Assembly (NCBI GenBank): GCA_020086605.1 | Contig: JACBWW010000016.1 | Location: forward strand, 12,368,091-12,432,090 | Direction: 5' to 3' | Length of the DNA: 64,000 bases | Source of the DNA: Lanius collurio | Taxonomy: Eukaryota; Chordata; Aves; Passeriformes; Laniidae | Notes under the pieces: model-generated | The model's input: only the letters and a program-made list of their open reading frames with translations | Databases searched by the model: none | What the model was told of the DNA's origin: nothing | Position numbers and translations under genes: made by a program | Shown here: positions 1 to 13,300 of the stretch, in pieces | Layout: each line of letters begins with the position of its first letter | Numbering within the stretch: the stretch's first letter is position 1

Positions 1-3000
1 ACTTTGAACTAAAAAAAAAATTAAAGAAGCAGGTATGCCAGGGGTTTTCCTATGGGATGAGTAAATACAGTGTCTGTGATGACATATGGGACTATTACTT
101 CTGAAGCTAGATTCTCTGTAGAAAAATGTTACTAAGCTTCAGAAAACTACATGAGTTATTTAATACAGAATATGTTATTTCTTTTATAATGACAAAATAT
201 GTTTTTACCTGCAGGTATTGGCAATATTACCAATATAGGCATGAAAGCCTACAAAAGCAGTTGACAATATTTTTTTTTTTTTTTTTTTTGGTCAAAAAAT
301 GACCCCATTCTAGATTTCAGATGGTTTGGATACATTCCACATATTTCCAAAGGGATCTACCCAGGAATTTGGGAGTGTTAGAAGAGGCCAGGAGATCAAG
401 CCTGTCAGCAGTTATTAGGTAATTATTCCAGTAATCTAACAGTCATTTTAGTAATCTGAGGCTCAAGTCTGCAGTCAAAATAAAATTTGTTCCCATGTTC
501 TGCCAAAGCTGACAGTGGTAAATTGGCAACATAGATTTAGCTGTGAACAAGTCTGAAGAATTGGGAGATGAATTGATCAAGAAGCAGTTAGACAGAGCCA
601 TCTTGCATTTTTTTGTATAGTTACGATTTTTTCTAAGATATTTCTAATGCTGTATGTTGGTAATGAAAGCCATGAATAGAATTTTGAAGGTGAAATGTGG
701 CAGACTGATGCTGACTGCTGAATGTGCTTACTCTGAAGTGTCAACATCAGGAATGACTGAAATATGATTTATTGATTTGAATCTCCATCTATGGATATTT
801 ATTATAAATTTTAAAATTCTCTGTAGCATACATGTGGCAAATTTCTTGAAGATCCACATTTTCTAATGTTCTGTGCCTTTTATTTTTCAATTTTTTTTCT
901 TTTTGCCTATATTTTAATGTTGTGTTAAGGAGTGTTTTTGCATTTACTAGATACTTGCAGATGTCTCATTCCAATTGGGAACACATTAATCTAAGTATGT
1001 AAATCCTTAGGAAAGAAGAAATTGAAAAGAAATCATAATGTCTGAAATAGAAAAATTGATAACTTCTTCCAAGCTACCCCGCATCTACTTTTGCAAAGCT
1101 TCTGTCTTAAAAAATGCACATGGCAGCATGTTGTAAGATAATTTTTTGATATGAGTTGCTAGTGCTTTTTTAATCTTGTGCTATGATTTTATCAATGTAA
1201 AGATATCTTCTAGAAACCAACAATGCTAATTTATCACTTCTATATGTTTCTGCAATTCTTCAGAAAATTCCAAGTGTTATTACTGCCTCAAAGTGTTGAG
1301 GCTTTTGGGGCAATCCTAAGCCATGAAGACACTGAATTTTTTTGATAGGCCTTGTATCCTTTTTTTGATAGTCCATGACAAAAAAGATAAGTGCTTGCCA
1401 ATCTTTTTGATGAGGTATTTCCATCATCCATAGTTGACACACTGACTCTACAATGATCTGAGTGGGAAAGGAATAGTTTGGATTTTCCTAGAAGAGGGAG
1501 GTAATTTTATTTGGAAAGGTGCATACAAACTGTGAAAGCTAAGAAATTTCACTTGCAAGTACCACAGCATACATATTGGAGTATATTAGCTGGATTTTGT
1601 TTTCCCCTTGTGAACTTTAGAATACTTAGTCCTCAATTAATTTTTATTTTCTACATACCTAGAAGTTAATTGGGGCCATTTGAATTCTACTGATGGAAGT
1701 CAAATGGCCCTTATTAAGCACAAGGAGCCTTTTAGAGCTCCATTAATGCTTACCTAAAGTCCTGCCAGAATGATACTTTGCAAATACTCCTTTTGCAGAC
1801 ATTACAACCTTCCTGGAATGTTTACCAGAAGCAGTGAACCTTTTGAACATTAATTTTTTAAAATACTAATGTATTTTTAAATTTGGGATGGAATTTGTTG
1901 ATGTCTACTACGCTTATGGGTAAAAGAATCATTTGCAATTGAATGGATATGTGAGACAAAAGGTGACATTCTGAAGGAGCCTTTGAACCTGGTGGGCATT
2001 AGAGCAAATCTTCCTGTTCCAGGGTCAAAAACCCTTGGAGGCAGAATCTTTCATGCCAGGAGATTCTGTAGTGCCTCAATCTATTGAATACTCCTGTTCG
2101 TGGCAGTGAAGGCAAGAACATACAGGGTCTGTAGGGCTTAAGGTAATAGCTTTCTACTAAGAGCCTTTCCCTATTTTCCTCCTTGCCTTCTCTCTTAAAT
2201 ATTCCTACAGCCATACAATATAGTTTCACAATTCTACAACATTTCTGCTCTGCCTTGAATTCCATATGACAGGAAACAAGCTCTAATATATTAGAATAAA
2301 TTTTTGGCTTTGTGTTTTAAAAGGTTAAATAAAGCAGACATAAGGGTTCTTGCTTTCAACATCAACTTTAATCAGAATACAGTATCTCCAAAATGAAGAC
2401 CACTGTATAAAATTGCACTATTCATTTTCCCAATGTTAAAAATTAAAGTTCAGATAGTTTAAAATGTTAAAATATTGATCCACATTGTTTCAAAGGCAAT
2501 ATTTAAAAATATAATCACATGGGGTTTTTATGAGCATTCATTTTGGGGGACAGAGGAACAGTGCTGCTTTACAGAGAGCCCAAATTAACAATAGTAATGA
2601 AAGAAAGATAAAAGAAAACTTTCTGGTGTAGGGATCACTTTTCACTTTCTAGAGCGGAGTGAGTGTCATGCCAACTCCCACTTAAGCTTGTATTTGATTT
2701 TGGAAGGGTTCCAGATTGAAGTTTAATATGCACCACTGTCCAAATGCACCTTAAATGGCTGCATTACTGTTAATTGATAGAAAAACAGACTGCCTAAAAG
2801 GATGGAAGTGCTTTACACTGCAGTTCAGGAGCCCTTTGTGGCCAGCAGTAGTAACAGAGTACTAACAGTCACTCTTCAGAAGAAAGAAATGAAGACTAAA
2901 CCCACTTTTCATATATAATAAATGCAGAAGAAGGAATTGAGTAGGGTGTGGGTTTCACAGTTAGACACAGCGATATGTTGACATGTTTATTTTCATCCTT

Positions 3001-4180
3001 GCTTAGTAGCAAAATGCTAAATATATTCTTTGGTTACATTAAAGTATGTTTCCTTTCAACTTTGTCCTTGGGTTGACATGTGTTTGTTTTATTTTTAGCA
3101 CTTGAAAACCAGCACAGTTACATCCCTATAGGGTGCAGTGGAAGCACTGGAGTATAGCATGAGAAAATGAAATCAGATGCTTAATACCAAATTGTTGCAG
3201 GTGAAGAGGCAAAGATCTTGATACTGATTATGACCAAAAAACCAAGTACACACAGAGTACAGAATATTGTGAGATTTGCTGGGGAAATCACTCTTATGTG
3301 CTGGCTCAGAATGAACTCTTCTTGAAAAATACAAAATAGAGCTACGTGATAGAAGACTGGGCTTTCTATGCTTTTGTAGGTGGTTGTCAAGTGTTTAGTG
3401 TTCATTGACCATGAAATTTCTGTGAATTTATAGTAGTGTTTTATCCTTCCAAGCTTATCTTGATGGTGTGGAAGGTGGGAGAAACATGCAAAAATGCTTC
3501 CTATGAATTATCGGCAAAAGAAATCTCAAAGATGTGCAATTTATTCACCCAGGAAAACTACTCTTTGAATTACATTTTGTTTCATGGGGCTTTTTTGAGG
3601 GTTATAATATTATCCTAATTTTCTATGTCAACCTGAAGTTTTTGAAAGACTATAAGTTACTAGTGAGCAATAGCAATTAGGCATTAATTTGAATAAAAAG
3701 GGGGTTTTCTTACTTAAAAATGAGCAGGAATGATCTGAGAACATGAGTTTGGTACATTTTGTGCCACTCCAAAACTGGAAGCATTTACTGAAAAGAATGT
3801 TTCTGAGGATGGAAAGGAGATAACCAGTGAGTAAAATAAAGCATGAAGATACAGGAATTGGTGCTGTTTCAAGCCAAAACTGTTGCAAATTCATAGAGTT
3901 GGGAGTCTTGTAGGATATTATGCTGGTTTTGGCTGGGGTAGTGTTAGTTTTTTTGCAGTACATCGTTTGGGGCTACATTTTGCGTTTGTGCTGAAAACAG
4001 TGTTGATAATAGATATGTTTTTGTTATTTCTGAGCAGGGCTAGCACAGAACCAAGGCCTTTGCTGCTTCTTGTACTGCCATGCTGGCAAGGAGACTGGGG
4101 ATGCCTGGGAAATTGGGAGGGGACAACAGATCCCAACCCACCAAAGGGGTATCCCTTACCAAATGACATCATGTTCAGCA

Positions 4181-4186
4181 TATAAA
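4181..4186 (+). promoter_or_regulatory. TATA box of the solo LTR
   Basis: TATAAA in the expected position of the LTR U3 region, reading in the same direction as TTLL7. Transcription is not shown by sequence. Confidence 0.55.
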
Positions 4187-4368
4187 GAGGGGGGAAGAAG
4201 GAGGAAGGGGGGGATGTATGGAGTGATGTCTTTTGTCTTCCCAAATAACTGGTTACTCCTTATGGAGCCCTGGTTTCCTGGGGATTGTCGAATACCTGCC
4301 TGCCCATGGGAAGTGGTTAATGAATTCCTTGTTTTGCTTTTCTTGTGCTTGCAGCTCTTGCTTTCCCT

Positions 4369-4374
4369 ATTAAA
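4369..4374 (+). terminator. Poly(A) signal of the solo LTR
   Basis: ATTAAA in ccctATTAAActgtc, the R-region poly(A) signal, 188 bp after the TATA box. Confidence 0.55.
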
Positions 4375-7300
4375 CTGTCTTTATCTCAGCCCACGACTTT
4401 TCCTACTTTAGTCCTGATTCTCTCACCCATCCTGGAAGACTGAGGTGGTGGGGAAGGGAGCAAGTGGCTTCTGGATGCTTCGTTGGCAACTCAGCTTAGA
4501 TTGTGACAGATACTGACCCAGAGCAGCATCCACAAGTGCAGAAATAGAAGACAAGTAAGGGAACAATACACAGTTAGATTTGAAATTCTGGACACCAGCT
4601 GAGAAATTATGGAGTTAATGACCCTGAGCAGTCAATTAAAAAAGCCTGTATATTTGTTCTATTGCCTCTAGGTATGAAGAGAAAATGAAAGGACATTGTG
4701 GCTTTTTTGCCAAAAGCAACACTCAGGAATACAAACACATATAGGAAGCAAGTCTTTGATATCTTATGAGAAAATTAAATAAAATTTATGAGAAATGAAA
4801 ATAAAAAAGAAGATATATTCTTGTGAACTTGTATTTGGGAAGATCTGGTGCAGATAGTCAACACATCATTTAGTTTCATTGATAGAGAAATACCTCTCAG
4901 TCATGGGACATACATACATAACACAGTTCCAGCTGTTTGAAGATAATAGATTAATGGTACAGTTGAAGCTGAGTCTCTGCAACAGCTGTGTCTAAGACAC
5001 CTGGAACCAAAACAGTACAAGGACCCATGGAGAAAAGTCATCTGTGGGAAGAGATTATAGATTTCACTCCCAGTTCTGTTCTTCCACAGGAAATTGCATC
5101 TATGTTGGTTGCACTGGTTTTCCTCCTGTAATTTCCTACTGTTTCAAAGTCCTTGAAGTAATTTCTTCAATTATGGAAGATGTACCTAGCTAATCATCAC
5201 TGAAGCAAAGGCCTTAGTCCTTGGTGTTTGGGTAATTTTGTGGGGTTTTTTTGTTTGTTTGTATGTGTGTGAAATGGACAACTGTACTTCTTATGAACTA
5301 GGGAAAATTGCAACAAACTGTTAGAGCTTCTGAATTTTCAGCCTTATTTCTTTGTACTTAGGGTACAAACCTGGGCATTTGTTTGTTTTTCTATTTCACT
5401 TGAATGGGCAAACAAGAGAGACAGTCTCTGTGGTTCAGAGAGAGTATCTGCTCTTATCATTTGCAAACTAAGAGGGTAGGAAGTAAGGGGAAATGTCTTT
5501 TACATACATTGTAGCCTTTATACATTCTACTTGCTGCAGAATTCTAACTCCATTTGGTTTCCAAAGGCTGGTGTTTGGGCTAGTAGCACTACCAACAGTT
5601 TATGTGAATATATCCTTTCCCATCTAACCAGACTCTATCCATAATACTTCACATCCTTGTAGGATACGTGTGGCAGCAGTGGTGCAGTCAGTCTTGTCTG
5701 CCACATCTGATGGGCCTGACTCCTATAAAAGTAATGCAAAAGAGTGAAGTGGACTCGGTGTCTCCAGTTTTCTTCCATGGTTGTTGTTTTTTGGTGACTT
5801 TTGTTTGTTCATTCTTTTCTTTGGGAGGAGAGTAATCCATTTGAACAACAGAACTTTCCAAACCTTTTATTGTCAGATACCCTTTATGGTCCACAGTCCA
5901 TATAAATATACTGGGCTGTCAAATCAGAGCAATCTTTTCTTAATGCAAAATAATAATATGACAGAGAAAAGTCATGTTGGGCAGTGATGTTAGAAAACAA
6001 TTTCTAATTGATATAAATTGACATTGGAAAAGAAAACAACCTCATTTAAGGAATAAAAATTATTTCAGAATACTACAGAAAAAGCTGTTCCAGTAAAGGA
6101 AGTACCTTTTCTGTTTCCATCATTTAACTTAATATTTTATTTGGTTTTAAAATTGATCTATAAGATTGTAATGCTGGCCTCACTGAAAGCAAAAAAGTTT
6201 GCTTTTAAAGCTCAAATCTCATTGGTCCAAGGCTGGAAGAGAATGAGAATCTTTTTTCTTATTGCAAATTATTAACTTCTTTAGCCTTCTTCTATGCTAG
6301 GGTCTTGTGTTTTTGTGATCTTGACCTCTTAATTCTGCATTTGGAGAAACCACTGTCCTGGTTACAGTAGCTCATATCCCTGTTATATCTCTTTCCAGTC
6401 ATTGAGTCATTTTCTGTTTTTAGATTTTACTTCTTGTTAGCTTATTGTTATGACTAAATCCTACTGACTTTCTTCCCACGATTCCTGTCACTAAGTGGGA
6501 AATAATGCATTCTTTTCTTATAGCATATATCATGTCTTTGTATTGCCACCCAAAACACAGGGAGAAAATACCTAGAAAGGGTTAAGAAAGAGATCTAAAA
6601 AGTGCTAGAGGTAGGCTAAATGGGAAGGAGCTGCTGCTGCAGCCAGTCTTTCCCTGGTGTATTACTGCCTGAAACTGTATCAGCTGTCAATTATTGATAG
6701 AAAAACCTGTTTCCGGAGGGCTGATTCTTCAGATGGTTTCAGCAATGCAACACTAACGGTAAGTGATTTCGTTTTGCTACTTCTACTGCAGAATTATTTT
6801 AAATCTGTTTCTATATCAGTGGGTGGTCCTGGTATGACTGTGTATTCTGCAGTGTGTAATCTTATCAGCTAAATGTATCATAAATAAACATTTTGCACTT
6901 TTATCAGGAATTGTATGCAGAAGAATTTGATATGTCATCCTGCCACGTGTTACTGCAAAGGTTTTGTTTGTTTGTGATTTTTTTGTTTGTATTTTTTTTC
7001 CACTATGATTCTCTCGTGCAGACTATGTTAACTGAAATCCACTGCTTTCAATTTGAATGCTCATGCCTTCTGTCCACTACATATTTTTTGCAATGAGTTC
7101 TTTTTCTAGGATTCTTTTTCCTTTTTTTATATTTTTATGCTTTTTCTCACCCATCCTTGAGCTTGTAGTTTATCTTTCCTTATAACAGAGAACTAGGAGC
7201 ATCTACTGAATGCAGTAAATTGTGAACTGTTAGACCAAATGTGCTTGTGGAGAGCAGCATGAAGCATTTTCTGTAACAGTATAGCTATATATCACCTGCA

Positions 7301-10300
7301 TAGTAATCTTTGTTTCTAAATATGTGAATCCTGCATGAGCTGTGAAATACGAAGTCCTGCCTCTAGACAGCCAAGCAATTCTGAAAGTGATACTTGAAGC
7401 TTGTAATCTTTGTCAAGAAAGAGAGAAATTTGGTGGCAACTCAGTTAGTTTGAGCTGTAATTTCTACTGTGATGAAAGTTTGGTTTAAATGGACTCTAAT
7501 TTTGACATGGATGAGACCAGAGTCTGTGTCTTAATTATAATTCTGAATTGTGTCATCAGCATGTCTGTCCTGGAACAGAAACATCATGATATAAAGTCCA
7601 CAAAAGTCAATAGAAATATCTATATTTACTTCACTAGGTTGCAGAGAAAATCCTGTATGGTTGATCTCATTTACACTATAGACTTGAAAAAAATTTTGTA
7701 ATTTTTGTACGTATCTTCAGAATGATGAGCCCTGGGAACTGGGAAATTTCCTGAAGAAAGCTTTTTCTTCCTTTGAGCAAAGGAGCATAAAAAATTGGGA
7801 AGAAGTTTCATATTTGTGAAGTAATTCAGAGTACTTCATCAGTAGCCAACTATGAATGCCAGTTTATTCTCCTTTATTTTCTGTTTGTTATGTCAGTTGT
7901 GATCTCCTCCATTCTCATTTGTACTAACACTTTGCATAAAACTCTTTCTGAAATATTTATTGTTCTGGTCATTAGGTGTATTGTAACTTTTCCATACCTT
8001 TGGATTTAAAATTTCCTTTGACTCAGTTTAGTGCATTTCTTTTTTCCTCATCTGTGGTTTTGAGGCAAATATACTACTCTCTGGCTACAAATATTCTTTT
8101 ATAGTGTGAAGGGTGAAGGGTATGATATGCCTGAGAGAGTCAGAAGCACAAAAGAATAAACTTCATAATCATCTTCCTAAGATAATATGATCAAAATAAA
8201 AAGTGTGTGGCTCATGTTTTTTTGGCTGGCAGTGATATATGTATGTATGCTATAATATAATAAGAAATTAATATATTTGTTTCTTTTGAATATTTGAAAA
8301 GCAGTTAGCTTTGCAGCCAGCATGCATTTGACTATGTAAATTTATGCATTTCTTTTTCTTTAAGAATGCCCCTTTAAGAAATTTAAGATTAAAGCAATAA
8401 AAAATAAAATTGAGCCTTGTTAAATGAATCGAATATCCCACTGCTCTAGCCCCTGGTTGAAGACTTTTATTTCAGAATACTTTTCAAATGTAGCTCTTAA
8501 TCTTAACCAACACTTTTTTTTTTTTAAATTAAAAAAAAAAAGGTAAGAAAAAAGTAAGACACACAGGCCAGAACCACTTACTTTGAAGTGTAGCTTTTTT
8601 GGACTTGACCAAGATGGATGAGGACAGGACTAACTGTGATATGGTTCCAGACTTGGAACACTGCTTCTGCTGTGTTTCAGGCAATGGAGGTAATAGTCAT
8701 GCTTAGGGCAGTTATCTCCTCAGATTTTGGAATTATTTTAAGCTACATTAAAAGCTCTGGTGCTATTGTCAGTATGGGCTCTGCAGCTTAGAGACAATGT
8801 GTGATTGCTCAATAAATAAACTGTTGAATACCACAGGGTTACCTCAGTAATGCTGTACTTAGCATTCAGAAAGAACATTATCCTGATCCTTACAAGTTCA
8901 TGCAAATCCCAGAAAATTATTTTTTGGTAGGCTATTCTCATGTTTTAAGTAAAAATTAAAGCTAGTGTGTATGAAGTCTGGTGCACTTCACTTTTCCCTT
9001 TTGTTTTGGGTATTCAAAATATTCCATTTAGGATCAATATTTAAGATGTTGTTTTTCTAGGCTTTGTGACTACATGCTGTATTTCTCTACAGGTGAGCAG
9101 TATTTGCACAAAATATTTCTGTAGTAGGATCATGGCATCTCCTCTCATTACTGATGGGGATAGTGACTATTGAGATCCTTTACAATGAATAAAATTGTGT
9201 GACACAGAGGGTTTGGAGCCAATCCAGCCTTTAAGGGAATTTCTACAAGTCAGGTCAATTAATTTAAAGGAGCTTCTCAGGGCTCACATCCTTTTGAAAC
9301 TGCTTGATGTTCCCCTGTTTTGATTTGCAAAAATATTTCCAAATCAGTGGTACCCCAAGCTGTGGGGAGGAAAACGTTTTAGTGAAATGTTTTGTAGCTG
9401 CTGGAGTTTCTGGTTATTTATTAGCTGTTTGCAAACTGTTGCTAGCACTGAGTGTTGGCTGCAGTAGTCTCAGTGATATTGTAGGCCAACTGTGAATATT
9501 TCTGTCACTTGTTCTTTACAGAGTAGTATGTGGCAGTCATTAAAATGTCAGAGGTCTACCAACACTCATACAAGCATACAAGTATTGCCAGTGGAGCTGA
9601 GCAAATGATTTCATAGTTGGAAATGTAAGGATAATGTGATCAAGAATTTGGTGATCATGTTAGAGCACCTTTCTTGTACTTTCATGGTCAAGAAGCCTTT
9701 GAATAAATGTTTCTTGTGATTGCAAGAAACTTATTTTTGGTGATTTATTCAAGACCTGATTATTGTCTTAACATTTGCACATCGGGTATTGAAACTACAG
9801 GCTAATGTCTGCCAATTCAAATTTCAGACTGCTGTGGGAGTGTCACCCTTTGTGCTAAACCAGAAAACATTGTTATGTGGCAGCATGTGAATTAGGATGA
9901 TGTAATCTTCAATCAGAGTTGTCGTGGGCTGTGTGTGAGGACTGCAGCCCATGTCTAGTGATGCTGATATGAATCTATGAATTGCAGGCCTGTAAAATAT
10001 GAGATGAAATGAGGCAGACCAACACGGGGCTGAGGCATGGCTCTTGTGATATGCAGAACTCTGTAGAAATTAGTTTAACTATATTTGTGTTCTTTTGTTC
10101 CTGAGCTTGAGGTTGTTTTCACACTAAGCCAATGCTGCCAGCTTGAAGCAAGGGAGGGAGAATTTGATGTGTGAGGGGGAACCATCTAAAGATATCTTTT
10201 TCTCTTTTTTTTTTCTTCCCCAGGATCCTTAGCAAATCTCTCCCCAAGGTCTATTTATAATATAATGAATCACTGCAAACATATCAGCTTCATTAAAGGA

Positions 10301-13300
10301 TTAGTGCTTTTTATACTAAGACAGCTCTGCTGATATATGTAAAATGTTAAATTGTCCTACCTTGTAGATCCCTAAGGCCTCTAGCTCTTACTAGAGAAAT
10401 AAATCTTTTGAGAAGTAAATGATAAAAAAAGAAAGGAGTAGCATAATTCCAGCAGTGATTAGTATGTGGTGTACACAATTTCAAGCACCCTGTGATAGCT
10501 GTTGCTGTATGCTGAGATGCCTTAGTGAAGAAAAGGGATGGCACACTGTGAAGTCAAAAGCAGAGCAGAGATGCTCCCACAGGTGTTACAACTCAAATTC
10601 CTCTTCTAACTCTTTCTTGTTTACCTTTCCCCCTACCAAACCCACAATGTTGATGTGACACCTCAGTGTTACTATTACACAGTATAATTATGGCACATTG
10701 TCATCCCTGTTTCATTCATTAGAGGCCATGGCTCTCCCACCAGGCCCTTAGTGTGTGCCAGTCCATCAGTGAGTGTGGCTCCTTGCACTCAGTCCTCAAG
10801 ACAAAGCAAACAAATGTCCTTGTGCTGTTTGGTTCAAGGGAATGCTTCATGTGAGGTGACAGTGGTCCAGCCCTCCTATGGCCATGGGTATTGGCCACTC
10901 AGCTGTCATCTGCAGAGCTGATGTGGCTGATGGGCTCTAATGGTGTGGGTGTTTCTAGGCTGACAATGCCTACAGCACACTGTTTTAAGTGAAGGTAGGA
11001 TGGTGATATATAATATATTTGTATAAAACCATTTCTTATGTAGATATGTATATGTATATTAAAAATGGTTGTATATAATGGTTCTATAGTAAATATAGGT
11101 TGGCTTCCATTCAGCAATGTTCAATGGAACTTACTGACATCAGGGTGTAGGAATACTTTATGTTACAGTTAGTGAAATGTTGTCCTGCTGTCAGATGTAT
11201 GGTGTTATTGACACTTACTGAAGTGGTGAACAGTAATACAAGATCTATGCATTGTCTCTGCTTTTTACAGGCAGATAGTAGAATGTGGAAACTGAATTTT
11301 TTCTAGCAGTAAGTGACAGAGATTTATGTTTTCTGAAATTTAGATTTTACTGTATAAAAGCATTGTTAGACTTGCTTGTTTGAGTAATTTTACCAATATT
11401 TTTCCTTGCCTTTACAAATGCTAAATATTACTTACTTAAAGTTCACATAATTTTATTTTTGAATTATTTATTTGTTGGTCATGCAGATTCTTTTATCTTG
11501 TCAATTAATATATTGTCTATGTTTTGCTGAACAATTAAGAGAGTCAAGCCTCGACCTTTAATTTAGTTTTCTAATTTGGTCTCACTTTCTTTGATGGCCC
11601 TCTTTCAATATTCAAACCATAACTATGAAACTCTATAGTATTCAATTTGCTAACAGTCTGAAATATGTTATCACATTAGAAAGGGCTTTTGAAGGATGGG
11701 AATGAGCAAACAGATAGTCACATTGTGTGCTTTGCTGTGGAAGTCACTTTGGAGGTCATTTTTTAAACAGAAAATCAATCTTCAGATTTGAAAGATTTGA
11801 CATTGATTTAAATTTGGCCACTGATTTGAAGTTTCATTTTGGAAAATGGATGAACACAAAAAGAAGCAATATTACTTCAAGATGCCACTGAAAAGAAAAA
11901 AAATCACTTCTATGCTCAGTTGTGATCTCTGTGAGCAGGAAATGATTAATGCCTGTGAAGCTTCCACTATTTTAACAGCTTCTAATACGTTTCCTGTTTT
12001 TTGAAATCAGGGACTCTATACTTATGATTTCATAGATGTTTTGTGATACTAAAAAATGAAAAATTTCAATACAAAGCTGTGAAGTGCAAAGTCAGGAAAA
12101 GACCAAAGTAAAATCTCCCATGAGCTAACACTGGAAAGCTCCCAGGGCTCTCTGCCACTGTGTGTTGGTGAGCCTTGGAGCTGCCACTGAAGGGTCATCT
12201 CCTGGCTAGACTCCAGCCATTTAAGATAACATACTATAGCTTGGCTTGATAATTTGTTTTGGTGGCTTATGAAAGTGTTAGAAGCTTTAGAAATGCTGGG
12301 CATTTGGATAAACTAGTTCAGACAATTGTTTTACAGACCTGCATGATTCAAAAAAAGTAAATCATGCTGTTTGTAGCTTATATCTGTCCATTTAGCAAAT
12401 CAAACACCTGAGAACTCAGTACATTCACTTTATCTAAAAAAACTGCTGAATAGATGCATCATCACTTTGATAGTGGGAATGATGGATGTATTAATTAATA
12501 GACTTCATTTGACTGCAGAATATTGAGAACCAAACCCTAATTATATGCAATTTTAAGCCAGCTGACAGATAGCCTTTTAAAAACAAGCTTGTCACTTTGA
12601 CATATCAAGCCTCAAAATGAAGATTACTGTTTACATGTAGAATTTCTCTGTAAGAGTGAGAACTTGCCACTGAATTGTTCTTTGAGCATGTGACAATAGA
12701 CCTGGTTGCTATGCTTGCTTGTAGCTGGAACACTTCAACATACATTTTATAAGGACATATATTTAAAGAAGTCATGAAAGGATGTGAGGCATTTAGTTCT
12801 GCAATTTCATTACTGAAAATTGTTATCGTTGAGTGTGGTACTGAAATAGGCATTTTTCTCTATTATAATTTCTGTTGATTTCTTAATCTCATTTTGAATC
12901 TGCTTTTTATATCTTAATTCCAGATCAACAGTAGACTGTAGATTTGCATAACTGTAATAAATAGCACACCTCTCACTGCAGGGTATCCAGGCTTCCACAT
13001 GCTAAGATCTAAGGGTAAATGACTTGATTGTTAGATTGAAAAAACCCAGAACTCAAAATGTTTGCTAGGTCAATGCTCTGAAGACTATGTCCGTGTCTTT
13101 CTTATTTCTGTTTTTGTGAAATTTTTGTTATTTTAACTTTCCAGGCAATTGGAGAGTGAGGATTGCAGCACTGTGATGTTGTCCTTCCGTCACCTGCCAA
13201 CTTCTGTAACTGTATCTCCAGTGTGTCTCCATTTTACTGTGAAAGCTCCTTATGTCAGGAGCTTTGTGGGTTTCTTTGCAGCTACTCTGCATTTCCAGAC

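Larger units (their letters stand above)
3921..4508 (+). mobile_element. Solo LTR of an endogenous retrovirus (avian type)
   Basis: The 588-bp block starts TGCTGGTTTTGGCTGGG and ends TTGTGACA. It contains, in order, a TATA box in cagcaTATAAAgagg (4181-4186), a GA-rich stretch, and an ATTAAA poly(A) signal (4369-4374), which is standard U3-R order. Its text matches a solo LTR family I recall as common in bird genomes. No gag/pol/env sequence lies on either side, so the internal part was lost by LTR-LTR recombination. No clean target-site duplication was found (gatat on the left versus gatac on the right is the closest). Open frames inside it are not genes. Confidence 0.85.

Noticed and set aside
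3883..4411. Overlapping open frames of 100-113 codons on both strands
   Set aside because: They lie inside or across the edge of the solo LTR and translate its U3/R sequence; no retroviral protein motif is present.
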